From NCBI RefSeq assembly GCF_009711225.1, contig NZ_WMIE01000001.1, positions 248,001 through 312,000 on the forward strand: a stretch of DNA of 64,000 bases, in the 5' to 3' direction. This document shows positions 1-8,002 of this stretch, one piece after another. A model generated the notes under the pieces. It was not told where the DNA came from, did not search any database, and was given only the letters and a program-made list of their open reading frames with translations. A program made the translations under genes and the position numbers. This DNA is from Paracoccus aestuariivivens (GTDB taxonomy: Bacteria; Pseudomonadota; Alphaproteobacteria; Rhodobacterales; Rhodobacteraceae). The first letter of the stretch is position 1. Each line of letters starts with the position of its first letter.

Positions 1-737
1 TGGACGAAGTGCGCCGTCTGCAGTCCTTTTTCCAGATGTCCGCTGCCGAGGGTGGTCGTCGCGTCGCGATCATTGACGCCGCCGACGAGATGAATCCGGC
101 CGCCGCCAACGCTTTGCTCAAGCAGCTTGAAGAACCGCCCAAGGATGCGACGATCATCCTTGTCGCGCATCAACCCGGTCGTCTGCTGCCGACGATCCGC
201 TCACGTTGCCGCGAATTGCGCCTTCACCCGCTGAACCCGACCGAAATGGCAGGCATTCTTGCCGATATGGGCGTCGAAGATGACCCCGACCGTCTGGCCG
301 CGTTGGCCGGAGGCTCGGTCGGAGAGGCGGTTCGGCTTTCAGGTCAAGGCGGGCTTGAGCTTTATCAGGAGATCGTCAACCTGTTTGCCGATTTCCCCCG
401 CATGGATCGCCGTGCCGCCGCCAACCTCGCCGAAACCGCTGCCGGTCGCGCAGGGGCGAATGGCGGCGATCCCTTCGATCTAGTCGTCACGTTGCTCGAT
501 CGCTTCCTGACCCGCGCCGCGCGGACCGGTCTGCTTGGGCCGCCGTTGCCCGAAGCCGCCTCGGGCGAGGCCGATATCCTGATCCGGCTTTCGCCCGATC
601 AACGGGCAGCGCAAGTTTGGGCGGCAGCGCAGGCCGAACTTTCGGCGCGTGCCCGCGTGGGGCGGGCGGTGAACCTTGACCCTTCCGCCTTGGTGATGGA
701 TATGCTGATCGGGCTTGCGAACCAGCCCGCTCATTAG
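1..737 (+). CDS. holB: DNA polymerase III delta' subunit, 5'-truncated by window edge
   Basis: This is the C-terminal ~244 residues of the clamp-loader delta' subunit, which helps load the beta sliding clamp at the replication fork. The reading frame is open from base 3 with no start, so the gene begins upstream. The AAA+ segment shows NALLKQLEEPPKDATIIL and the SRC motif in TIRSRCRELRL, both characteristic of delta'/DnaX-type clamp-loader subunits, followed by a helical C-terminal collar domain. tatD follows 25 bp downstream and two further genes overlap, so it probably heads or sits within an operon; holB-tatD is a common pairing in bacteria. The assignment is firm, but the full length and the P-loop region cannot be seen. 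Confidence 0.92.
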   Translation, partial: DEVRRLQSFFQMSAAEGGRRVAIIDAADEMNPAAANALLKQLEEPPKDATIILVAHQPGRLLPTIRSRCRELRLHPLNPTEMAGILADMGVEDDPDRLAALAGGSVGEAVRLSGQGGLELYQEIVNLFADFPRMDRRAAANLAETAAGRAGANGGDPFDLVVTLLDRFLTRAARTGLLGPPLPEAASGEADILIRLSPDQRAAQVWAAAQAELSARARVGRAVNLDPSALVMDMLIGLANQPAH

Positions 738-762
738 ACAGACGTTACGGGGAGCCTTCCTG

Positions 763-1563
763 ATGTCCGAAACCCCCGCCCTTCCCGATCTTGTCGATAG
801 CCATTGCCATCTCGATTTCCCGGATTTCGAAGGTCAGCAGGCCGAGTTGATCGCCCGCGCCAATGCTCTGGGCGTCCGGCGCATGGTCACGATCTGCACC
901 CGATTGCGCAACGAACCGGCGGTCCGCGCCATTGCCGAGGCGCATGAAGGGGTCTTCTACGCCGCCGGAACCCATCCGATGTACGCCGCCGAGGAACCGC
1001 TTCTCGCAGTCGAGGAACTCGTGGTTCTGGCCCGTCATCCGAAATTCGTCGGCATCGGCGAGACCGGCCTTGATTATCACTATACGGCGGACAGCGCGAT
1101 CGTTCAGGCCGAAAGCCTGCGCATCCATATCGAGGCCGCGCGTCGCACCGGCCTGCCGCTGATCATCCACTCGCGCGACGCCGACGAGGACATGGCCCGC
1201 ATCCTGACCGAGGAACACCGCGTCGGTGCGTTTGGCTGCGTCATGCACTGCTACACCAGCGGTCCCGAACTGGCGCGCACGGCTATCGATCTGGGCTTTT
1301 ACCTGTCCATGTCGGGCATCGCCGCCTTCCCGCGCTCGACCGAGATCCGCGAGATTTTTGCCGCCGCACCGCGTGACCGGATCCTTGTCGAAACTGACGC
1401 GCCCTATCTGGCCCCCCCGCCCTATCGCGGCAAGCGTAACGAACCTGCCCATGTGGTTCACACCGCGCGCCTTGGCGCGGAAGCGTTGGGCATGACCGAA
1501 GCAGAGTTCAGGGCCCAGACGACCGCCAATTTCGACAGGCTGTTCACGAAGGCTGCCGCATGA
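763..1563 (+). CDS. tatD: TatD family metal-dependent deoxyribonuclease
   Basis: 266-residue TIM-barrel hydrolase of the TatD family, proposed to act as a 3'-5' exonuclease on DNA/RNA ends during repair. The metal ligands are all visible: DSHCHLDF near the N-terminus, ETGLDYHY, IIHSRDADEDM, VMHCYTSG and the C-terminal ETDAPYL. An in-frame extension to about 715 exists, but I chose the ATG at 763 because it is followed directly by the family N-terminus and preceded by a GGAG-type site. The stop overlaps the next start (ATGATGA), indicating translational coupling to the MBL-fold gene. The length is normal for the family. Confidence 0.93.
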   Translation: MSETPALPDLVDSHCHLDFPDFEGQQAELIARANALGVRRMVTICTRLRNEPAVRAIAEAHEGVFYAAGTHPMYAAEEPLLAVEELVVLARHPKFVGIGETGLDYHYTADSAIVQAESLRIHIEAARRTGLPLIIHSRDADEDMARILTEEHRVGAFGCVMHCYTSGPELARTAIDLGFYLSMSGIAAFPRSTEIREIFAAAPRDRILVETDAPYLAPPPYRGKRNEPAHVVHTARLGAEALGMTEAEFRAQTTANFDRLFTKAAA

Positions 1564-2360
1564 TGCGAGCGGTTATCCTTGGTTGCGGCTCCTCGGGGGG
1601 GGTGCCGCGCCTTGGTAACCGTTGGGGGGAATGCGATCCCGCGAATCCGAAGAACCGACGGCGTCGCTGCTCGTTGCTGGTCGAACGCGAGGGGCTCAGC
1701 GGCATTACCCGTGTCCTGATCGACACCGGCCCCGATCTGGTGCCCCAGCTTCTGGATGCCAATATCGGCGAGATCGACGCTGTCATCTACACCCATGCCC
1801 ATGCCGACCACATCCACGGCATCGACGATCTGCGACAGGTGGTCTTCAACATGGACCGGATGATGGAATTGCACGCCGATCCGCTGACTGCGCAGGCTCT
1901 GGTCCAGCGTTTTGGCTATGTGTTCAGCACGCCTGCCGGTTCATCCTATCCGCCGATCTGCCGGATGAACCTGATCAAGGGGCCGATCCGGATCGACGGC
2001 TCCGGCGGCGTGATCGAACTTCTGCCCTTCGAGGTCGATCACGGCGACAGCACGGCGCTTGGTTTCCGCATTCCGGCAACCGGCGGCGGTTTGGTCTACC
2101 TGCCCGACGTCAAGGATATTCCCGATCCGGCCTGGTCGCTGATTTCGGGAACCGAAATCTTCATCTGTGACGGCTTGCGCCGCAAACCGCATCCCAGCCA
2201 CGCCCATCTGGAACTGACGCTGGACTGGCTGGCACGTTCCGGCTGCACGCGGGGCATCGTCACCAATATGCATATCGACCTCGATTACGACGATGTCATG
2301 GCCGAGACGCCGGATAACGTCATTCCTGCCCATGACGGATTGGTGTTAAGTTTCAAATGA
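1560..2360 (+). CDS. PhnP-like MBL-fold metallohydrolase
   Basis: 266 residues with the metallo-beta-lactamase fold. The two-metal motif is THAHADH near residue 78, with further His/Asp ligands in EVDHGD and LPDV. The N-terminus GCGSSGGVPRLG, with a following cluster of Arg/Cys, resembles the PhnP/cyclic-phosphodiesterase branch rather than glyoxalase II or RNase Z. PhnP itself hydrolyses ribosyl cyclic phosphate in phosphonate breakdown, but no phn genes are nearby and this holB-tatD linked version is usually annotated only as an MBL-fold hydrolase. Starts at 1560 and 1563 are both possible. The gene overlaps tatD upstream and the AEC transporter downstream by 4 bp each. Confidence 0.85.
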   Translation: MMRAVILGCGSSGGVPRLGNRWGECDPANPKNRRRRCSLLVEREGLSGITRVLIDTGPDLVPQLLDANIGEIDAVIYTHAHADHIHGIDDLRQVVFNMDRMMELHADPLTAQALVQRFGYVFSTPAGSSYPPICRMNLIKGPIRIDGSGGVIELLPFEVDHGDSTALGFRIPATGGGLVYLPDVKDIPDPAWSLISGTEIFICDGLRRKPHPSHAHLELTLDWLARSGCTRGIVTNMHIDLDYDDVMAETPDNVIPAHDGLVLSFK

Positions 2361-3301
2361 CTATTCTCTTCGACGTCATTCTTCCGGTCTTCATCGTCAT
2401 TGGCTTCGGCTATCTCGTCGCGTGGAGGAAGATGTTCACCGAGGTCGCGGTGGACGGTCTGATGCGCTTCGCCCAGAACTTCGCGGTTCCGGTGCTGCTG
2501 TTCACCAATGTCGCGCGTCTGGACCTGTCCAAGGACATGAATCTCGGCATGTGGGTCGCCTTCTATGCCGGTGCGTTCCTGTCCTATTTCATCGGCTGGG
2601 GCGTGGCGCGGAGCTATCTCAAACGCAGCCCCGAGGATGCGGTCGCAATCGGATTCTGCTGCCTGTTCTCGAACTCGCTGCTGCTGGGCATCCCGATCAT
2701 GGAACGTGCTTACGGCCACGAGGCGCTGGCCGGCAACGTCGCCATCATCGCGATCCACTCGCCGCTGCTTTACACTTTCGGCATCACCATGATGGAGGTC
2801 ACCCGCGCGCGTGGCCAAAGCCTGCGCGTCGGCCAGATCGCGATGCGGGCGCTTTCGGGTGTGCTGCATACCCCGTTGATCCTTGGCATCCTCAGCGGCG
2901 CGGTGATGAACCTTCTCCTTAGCGCCGGTCTGGTCATGCCCGAGGGCTTCTGGGCCGCCGCCGACATGATGGCCCGCGCCGCCCTGCCCGCCGCCCTTTT
3001 CGGGCTTGGCGGGGTTCTCTACCGCTACCGCCCCGAGGGGGACAGCACCGCGATTGCGCTATGCTGCATTTGCTCGCTGGTGATCCACCCCGTGACGACC
3101 TACGGGCTGGGGCTGATGTTCAAACTTCCTACCGAGGCCATGCGCTCGGCCGTGATTACTGCCAGCATGGCACCGGGCGTAAACGCCTACCTGTTCGCGG
3201 CAATCTATAACTCGGCCAAGCGGGTCGCGGCATCGACAGTCCTCGTTTCGACCGCGCTGTCGATGCTGACGATCTGGTTCTGGATCTCGGTCCTGCCCTG
3301 A
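2357..3301 (+). CDS. AEC (auxin efflux carrier) family transporter
   Basis: 314-residue inner-membrane protein with about ten hydrophobic helices, in the layout of the AEC family (malonate/malate permease MdcF and relatives). Recognisable family features are the N-terminal FDVILPVFIVIGFGYL helix and the later GVNAYLFA segment, which has the broken-helix Asn-Ala character of the bile-acid/AEC fold. The substrate cannot be told from sequence. It overlaps the MBL-fold gene by 4 bp (ATGA) and is the last gene of the holB-tatD operon, followed by a bidirectional terminator. Nothing links its job to DNA metabolism, so the co-transcription looks like positional convenience. Confidence 0.88.
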   Translation: MTILFDVILPVFIVIGFGYLVAWRKMFTEVAVDGLMRFAQNFAVPVLLFTNVARLDLSKDMNLGMWVAFYAGAFLSYFIGWGVARSYLKRSPEDAVAIGFCCLFSNSLLLGIPIMERAYGHEALAGNVAIIAIHSPLLYTFGITMMEVTRARGQSLRVGQIAMRALSGVLHTPLILGILSGAVMNLLLSAGLVMPEGFWAAADMMARAALPAALFGLGGVLYRYRPEGDSTAIALCCICSLVIHPVTTYGLGLMFKLPTEAMRSAVITASMAPGVNAYLFAAIYNSAKRVAASTVLVSTALSMLTIWFWISVLP

Positions 3302-3319
3302 CCGCTCGCCCGACATGAG

Positions 3320-3345
3320 AACGCCGCCCCGTAGGGCGGCGTTTC
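3320..3345. terminator. bidirectional hairpin terminator
   Basis: Perfect 10-bp stem (AACGCCGCCC with its complement, loop CCGTA-like) between the convergent ends of the AEC gene and potC. A-rich sequence on the left and TTTC on the right suit termination from either side. Confidence 0.7.
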
Positions 3346-3365
3346 AGGTCCGGGGCATGAGCCGC

Positions 3366-4319
3366 TCAATGCGGCGTGATGCCCCGCAACCGCTCGGAGC
3401 GGCGACGCAGCATCTCGACCACGGTCAGAAGCGCGATCGAGAAGATCACCAGCAAGGTCGCCACCGCCAGAATTGCCGGAGAGATCTGCTCACGGATGCC
3501 GTTCCACATCTGGCGCGGGATCGTCTGCTGGTCCGGCCCTGCGATGAACAGAACCGCCACCACCTCGTCAAACGAGGTGACAAAGGCAAACAACGCGCCC
3601 GAGATCACGCCGGGCAGGATCAGCGGCATGATGATGCGGAAAAAGGTCGTGCGCGGATTGGCACCAAGACTTGCTGCTGCGCGGGACAAGGACTGATCGA
3701 AACCGATCAGCGTTGCCGTCACGGTGATGATCACGAAGGGAATGCCCAGCGTCGCATGGGCCAGAATAACGCCCAGATAGGTTCCGGCCAGCCTGCCGCA
3801 TTGCGGGTTCAACCCGATCCATGTTAGCGGCTCGCACGGATTCGAGTAGAAGAAGAACATCCCGGTCGCCGTAATGATGATCGGCACGATCATCGGCGAG
3901 ATCAGGATCGCCATGATGATCCGGCGATAGGGCATCTCGGGGCGCGACAGGCCAAGCGCCGCCAAAGTGCCCAGCACCGTCGCCACGATCGTCGAGAAGA
4001 ACCCGATGATCAGCGAGCTTTTCGCAGCCTGTACCCATTTCGCATTCTGCCAGACATCGGCCCACCAGCTTAGATCCCGCGGCGCGTCGGGCTTTGCCAT
4101 GCCGAAGGTCAGCAGGCTGTCATACCACCGCATCGAATAGCCCGTCGGGTCAAAGGACAGCATCTTGTCGGTGAAGGTGAAATAGGGTTCGACGTTGAAG
4201 GATAGCGGGATCACGACGACAATCGGCGCGATCAGGAAAAAGAAGATCGCCGCGCAAAGCACCAGATAGGTGTAGTGCCAGACCCGCTCGAGTTTAGTGG
4301 CATAGGTCGGAAGTGCCAT
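3366..4319 (-). CDS. potC: polyamine-type ABC transporter permease (PotC-like)
   Basis: 317-residue inner-membrane permease of a spermidine/putrescine-type importer. It has six predicted helices and the EAA-loop that contacts the ATPase (SLSRAAASLGANPRTTFFRIIMPLILPG). It lies 5 bp behind the partner permease and ends the operon. A periplasmic loop after helix 1 carries about 80 residues, including a Trp-rich stretch, which is somewhat longer than in E. coli PotC. The family class is certain. The substrate may be spermidine, putrescine or another cationic compound, so the symbol denotes the class. Confidence 0.85.
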   Translation of the reverse strand: MALPTYATKLERVWHYTYLVLCAAIFFFLIAPIVVVIPLSFNVEPYFTFTDKMLSFDPTGYSMRWYDSLLTFGMAKPDAPRDLSWWADVWQNAKWVQAAKSSLIIGFFSTIVATVLGTLAALGLSRPEMPYRRIIMAILISPMIVPIIITATGMFFFYSNPCEPLTWIGLNPQCGRLAGTYLGVILAHATLGIPFVIITVTATLIGFDQSLSRAAASLGANPRTTFFRIIMPLILPGVISGALFAFVTSFDEVVAVLFIAGPDQQTIPRQMWNGIREQISPAILAVATLLVIFSIALLTVVEMLRRRSERLRGITPH

Positions 4320-4324
4320 ATCGC

Positions 4325-5626
4325 TTATCCCAGCTTCAGATTGTCGATGCCAACAAGGCGGTCATAAACCCAGTAAAGGATCAGAACTCCGCCCAGCAGC
4401 AGCGCGGCCAGCGCGGCAGCCATCGACCAGTTCAGCGTCTGGGTCATGTGCATCGCAATCATGTTGGAGATGAGTTGCCCGCTCGATCCGCCGACCAAAG
4501 CCGGCGTGATGTAGTAGCCGACCGCAAGGATGAAGACCAAAAGCGCCCCTGCCCCCAGACCCGGCAGCGTTTGCGGGAAATAGATCCGGCGGAATGCGGT
4601 CCAGCTTGTCGCGCCCAGCGAGCGCGCGGCCCGCACATAGGACGGGTTGATCGTCCGCATCACGGAATAAAGCGGCAGGATCATGAACGGCAGCAGGATA
4701 TGGGTCATCGCGACGATCGTGCCGGTCTGGTTGAAGATCATCTGCAGCCGCTGGTTGTCATTGATCACCCCCAGCCAGACCAGGATATCGTTCACCACAC
4801 CTTGCTGCTGCAGCAAGACCATCCAGGCCGTGGTCCGCACCAGAAGCGAGGTCCAGAACGGCAGCAGCACCAGAATCATCAGCAGGTTCGATTTGCGCGT
4901 CGGCAAGGTCGCCAGCAGATGCGCGATGGGGAAACCCAACAGGAACGTCGTGCAGGTGATGACGAAGGACAGCCAGAAGGTCCGCATGAACAGCTTCACA
5001 TAGATGCGCTGCTGTTCTGGCGCCTGCACGATGCTGCCGTTCTCGTCCCGCGCACGGTCGATGGCGGCAAGGTAGAAGTTGCCTGTATAGGGCGAGGAAG
5101 CCTCGCGCATGGCGGACCAAAGCTTGGGATCGCCCCATTTCTCGTCCAGTTCCAGCATCGCGGCGCGGAAAGGCGGCTCGACCCCGTCCTTGACCTTGCG
5201 TCCGGCCGAGGTGAACAGCGAACGCGTTCCCGGCACGTCGTAATTGATCCGCGTTCCGACGACGCCAATCGTGCGGGCCTCGGCTGCGGCTTGCAGATCG
5301 GCGGCCAAGGCACCCCATGCCGCCTCGTCGGGCTCGACGCTGCGGTCATTGGCATCGAACCATGCGCTAAGCTGCGGCATGTTCGCGGAAAAGCCGTCAT
5401 TCTTGACCGAGCGTTGCAGCATCTGCCCGATCGGAAACACGAAGGTGATCAGGATGAACAGCAAAAGCGGCAGCACCAGCAACAAGGCGCGGCGACGCGC
5501 GCGGCGCGAACTGCGGGCCAATGCACGGGTCAACGGCTGCCCGTCGGCGGTCGTCAGCGGGCCACTGGGCGCAAGGCCTGAGGCCTTGGTCGCGCTCGCG
5601 GCATGGGGGTCAAGGGCGTTGGCCAT
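4325..5626 (-). CDS. potB: polyamine-type ABC transporter permease with large periplasmic insert (PotB-like)
   Basis: 433-residue permease, far longer than the ~280-300 residues usual for PotB. After an Arg-rich cytoplasmic N-terminus and the first helix (about residues 48-70), a soluble stretch of roughly 140 residues precedes the remaining five helices. The EAA loop is visible as SYVRAARSLGATSWTAFRRI. The insert is hydrophilic, lacks cysteines and carries many acidic and aromatic residues, so it is expected in the periplasm near the binding-protein docking site. It is preceded by a strong intercistronic hairpin and followed directly by potC. Start at 5626 (MANALDPHA) is the only convincing ATG. 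Confidence 0.85.
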   Translation of the reverse strand: MANALDPHAASATKASGLAPSGPLTTADGQPLTRALARSSRRARRRALLLVLPLLLFILITFVFPIGQMLQRSVKNDGFSANMPQLSAWFDANDRSVEPDEAAWGALAADLQAAAEARTIGVVGTRINYDVPGTRSLFTSAGRKVKDGVEPPFRAAMLELDEKWGDPKLWSAMREASSPYTGNFYLAAIDRARDENGSIVQAPEQQRIYVKLFMRTFWLSFVITCTTFLLGFPIAHLLATLPTRKSNLLMILVLLPFWTSLLVRTTAWMVLLQQQGVVNDILVWLGVINDNQRLQMIFNQTGTIVAMTHILLPFMILPLYSVMRTINPSYVRAARSLGATSWTAFRRIYFPQTLPGLGAGALLVFILAVGYYITPALVGGSSGQLISNMIAMHMTQTLNWSMAAALAALLLGGVLILYWVYDRLVGIDNLKLG

Positions 5627-5660
5627 CCTGGTCCTTCAGCGGATCTTATAGTTCAGGGCA

Positions 5661-5687
5661 CCGCCGCCCGAACGGATCGGGCGGCGG
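5661..5687 (-). other. intercistronic hairpin between binding protein and permease
   Basis: Perfect 11-bp G+C-rich stem with a 5-nt loop in the 69-bp gap between the second binding-protein gene and potB. On the transcribed strand it is not followed by a T run, so it more likely stabilises the upstream mRNA end than terminates. Confidence 0.6.
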
Positions 5688-5695
5688 CAAGGGGA

Positions 5696-6778
5696 TCAGC
5701 TGGCTGCAAGCCATGCGTTGAACTGCTCGGTCATCTCGGCAGCGCGGTCGGCCCAGAACTCGGGATCATCATAGACCGCGGTGGTCAGGTGCTCGGCCTT
5801 GGTCGGCATATGCGGGCCCATTTCGGTCACGCCGTCCTGATACTTGCCGACCAGCGCATCCGAGGATTTCCGCGCCGGACCATAGCTGATCCACTTCGCC
5901 TGGTTCGCAAGCTGCTCGGTCGAGGTAGCGAATTTCAGGTATTCCATTGCGGCTTCGGGGTTCGGCGAACCTTTCGGGATCGCGAACAGGTCGAAGTCCA
6001 TATACTGCCCGTCCCAGATGATCTCGAAGGGCTTCTTCTCGGCCACCATCGCGTCGAAGATCCGGCCGTTATAGACCGTGGTCATCGTCACTTCGCCATC
6101 CGCCAGAAGCTGGACAGGCTGGGCACCGGCCTCCCACCAGACGACATCCTTCTTGATGGTGTCGAGCTTTTTGAAAGCGCGTTCAACGCCTTCCGGAGTG
6201 GCAAGGGTTTCATAGATCTTGTCGGGCGCAACGCCATCGGCGATCAAAGCCAGATACAAGGTCCGCTTGGGGTTCTTCGGCAGGCCGCGCTTTCCGGGGA
6301 ATTTGGCGGTGTCGAAGAAATCGGCTGCGGTCTTGGGCGGATTGTCCCCGAATTTGGTCGTGTCGAACGAGATGACCGTACCCCAGACGATGTTCGCGAC
6401 CGCGCAATCCTGCAACGCACCCGGCACGAAATCGTCCTTGGCGGGCGTCCCGTCCGGTGCGGGCGGAAGATCGTCGGCGTTGATTTCGACCAGCGCACCT
6501 TCGTCACAAAGACGGATTGCGTCCGACAATTCGATATCGAACACGTCGCCGGTGATGTTCTTGGCCTCGACCTGTGCCTTGAGCGGCGTCGCCGGATTGT
6601 CGGCGGCGATCATGTTGACCTTGATGCCGGTCTTTTCGGCGAAGGGGATGTTATATGCCTCGACCTGCGATTTCTCGTAGGCGCCCCCCCACGAGACGAC
6701 ATTGACCTCTTTGTTCTGCGCCTGGGCCGCAAAGGCCAGACCGCAAAGAGCCGTGGACAGAACCAGAATTCTTTTCAT
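5696..6778 (-). CDS. periplasmic binding protein of polyamine-type ABC importer, paralogue 2
   Basis: 360 residues with a Sec signal peptide (MKRILVLSTALCGLAFAAQAQ) and the PotD/SBP_bac_8 fold; it captures the substrate in the periplasm and delivers it to PotB/PotC. It is clearly homologous to the neighbouring gene at 6883-7962: shared blocks include VSWGGAY, DNPATP-KAQVEA, FFDTAKFPGKR, GV-RAFKKLD and VWWEAGAQP. The two differ strongly in the stretch around residues 110-140, which may alter ligand choice. The gene lies between two strong mRNA hairpins. Single permease and ATPase sets with two adjacent binding proteins suggest two ligands feeding one transporter. Confidence 0.87.
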   Translation of the reverse strand: MKRILVLSTALCGLAFAAQAQNKEVNVVSWGGAYEKSQVEAYNIPFAEKTGIKVNMIAADNPATPLKAQVEAKNITGDVFDIELSDAIRLCDEGALVEINADDLPPAPDGTPAKDDFVPGALQDCAVANIVWGTVISFDTTKFGDNPPKTAADFFDTAKFPGKRGLPKNPKRTLYLALIADGVAPDKIYETLATPEGVERAFKKLDTIKKDVVWWEAGAQPVQLLADGEVTMTTVYNGRIFDAMVAEKKPFEIIWDGQYMDFDLFAIPKGSPNPEAAMEYLKFATSTEQLANQAKWISYGPARKSSDALVGKYQDGVTEMGPHMPTKAEHLTTAVYDDPEFWADRAAEMTEQFNAWLAAS

Positions 6779-6848
6779 GTTTTCCTTAACTCCCTATTTG
6801 CTTGTCCGGCTCATTGGCCGTGTCTTTTTGGCGCTTACGCGCAGAGAT

Positions 6849-6874
6849 GACCGCGGCGGAGAACCGCCGCGGTC
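6849..6874 (-). other. intercistronic hairpin between the two binding-protein genes
   Basis: Perfect 11-bp stem (GACCGCGGCGG and complement) with a GAGAA-type loop, located 9 bp behind the stop of the first binding-protein gene. The T run lies on the 5' side in the sense of transcription, so it does not look like a standard terminator; an mRNA-stabilising role, as in other binding-protein operons, is inferred. Confidence 0.6.
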
Positions 6875-6882
6875 CAAAAAAG

Positions 6883-7962
6883 TCAGCTCGCGAGCCAGGC
6901 GTTGAAACGCTCGTTCAGCTCGGCGTCATGATCGACCCAGAAGTCCAGATTGGACCCGAGCGCCTCTTTCATGTTGTCGGCGAAGGTCGGAAGGTTCGGC
7001 CCCATCGGGACGTCCGTACCTTCGATATTGCCGACCAGCGCGGCTGCCGATTTGCGCGGCGGGCCATAGCTGATGAACTCGGCGGCGCGGGCCTGCGGTT
7101 CGGGCGAGGTCGAGAAGGCGATGAATTCCTTGGCGGCTTCCAGATGCGGCGCGCCTTTCGGGATCACCCAGCCTTCCATCTCGTAGATCTGGCCGTCCCA
7201 GACGATCTTGAAGGGTTTCCCCTCGCCTTGCGCGGCATTGAAGATCCGGCCGTTGAAGGCATAGGCCATGCTGACTTCGCCATCCGCCAGCAATTGCGGC
7301 GGCTGCGCGCCGGCCTCCCACCAGATCACATCATTCTTGATGCTGTCGAGTTTCTTGAAGGCGCGGTCGACGCCCTCGGGCGTAGCCAGAACGTCATAGA
7401 CCTCGGCGGCAGGAACACCGTCCGCCATCAGCGCGAATTCGAGGTTGAACTTCGCACCCTTGCGCATGGTGCGCTTGCCTGGGAACTTGGCGGTGTCGAA
7501 GAAATCGGCCGGACCGGTCGGCTTGGCGTCAGCGTATTTGCTGTCGTCATAGGCCAGAATCATCGAGTAGACGTCCGTACCGACGAAGCAATCGGTCACT
7601 GCGCCTTCGATGAAGTCGTCGGCGGCCGAGGTGCCATCCGCTGCGGGCAGAAGGATCGATGCGTCGATCGGCTCGAGCAGGCCTTCGTCGCACAGGCGAA
7701 CCGCATCGGCATATTCGACCGAAGCCACGTCGGTCGTGACGTTGCCCGCCTCGACCTGCGCCTTGATCGGCGTCGCCGGGTTATCGGCATCCGAGACGGT
7801 TACCTTGACACCGGCCTTAGCCTCAAAAGGCTTGGCATAGGCCTCGACATGGCTGTTGCCATATGCGCCGCCCCAGCTCAACAGGTTCACTTCCTTGTCC
7901 TGCGCATGGGCAGTGGCAGCAATCGCGACCAGCGCCGAGGTCAGGATGAGCGTCCGTTTCAT
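6883..7962 (-). CDS. periplasmic binding protein of polyamine-type ABC importer, paralogue 1
   Basis: 359-residue secreted binding protein with signal peptide MKRTLILTSALVAIAATAHAQ. I chose the ATG at 7962 because the signal peptide begins there and AGGGAGC lies just upstream; the open frame extends to 8028 without supporting features. It shares long identical blocks with the next gene, showing a tandem duplication. It is the first gene after the ATPase and is followed by an 11-bp hairpin, so it may be the more highly expressed of the two. The ligand is unknown; the family binds spermidine, putrescine and related cations through acidic and aromatic residues. Confidence 0.87.
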   Translation of the reverse strand: MKRTLILTSALVAIAATAHAQDKEVNLLSWGGAYGNSHVEAYAKPFEAKAGVKVTVSDADNPATPIKAQVEAGNVTTDVASVEYADAVRLCDEGLLEPIDASILLPAADGTSAADDFIEGAVTDCFVGTDVYSMILAYDDSKYADAKPTGPADFFDTAKFPGKRTMRKGAKFNLEFALMADGVPAAEVYDVLATPEGVDRAFKKLDSIKNDVIWWEAGAQPPQLLADGEVSMAYAFNGRIFNAAQGEGKPFKIVWDGQIYEMEGWVIPKGAPHLEAAKEFIAFSTSPEPQARAAEFISYGPPRKSAAALVGNIEGTDVPMGPNLPTFADNMKEALGSNLDFWVDHDAELNERFNAWLAS

Positions 7963-8002
7963 TTTAGCTCCCTCACGTGAAAATCGAATATCTTGTTGAA
8001 AA

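Noticed and set aside
4313..5581. 422-codon plus-strand frame opposite potB
   Set aside because: His/Gln/Arg-rich antisense shadow with no motif; potB on the minus strand has the EAA loop and membrane helices.
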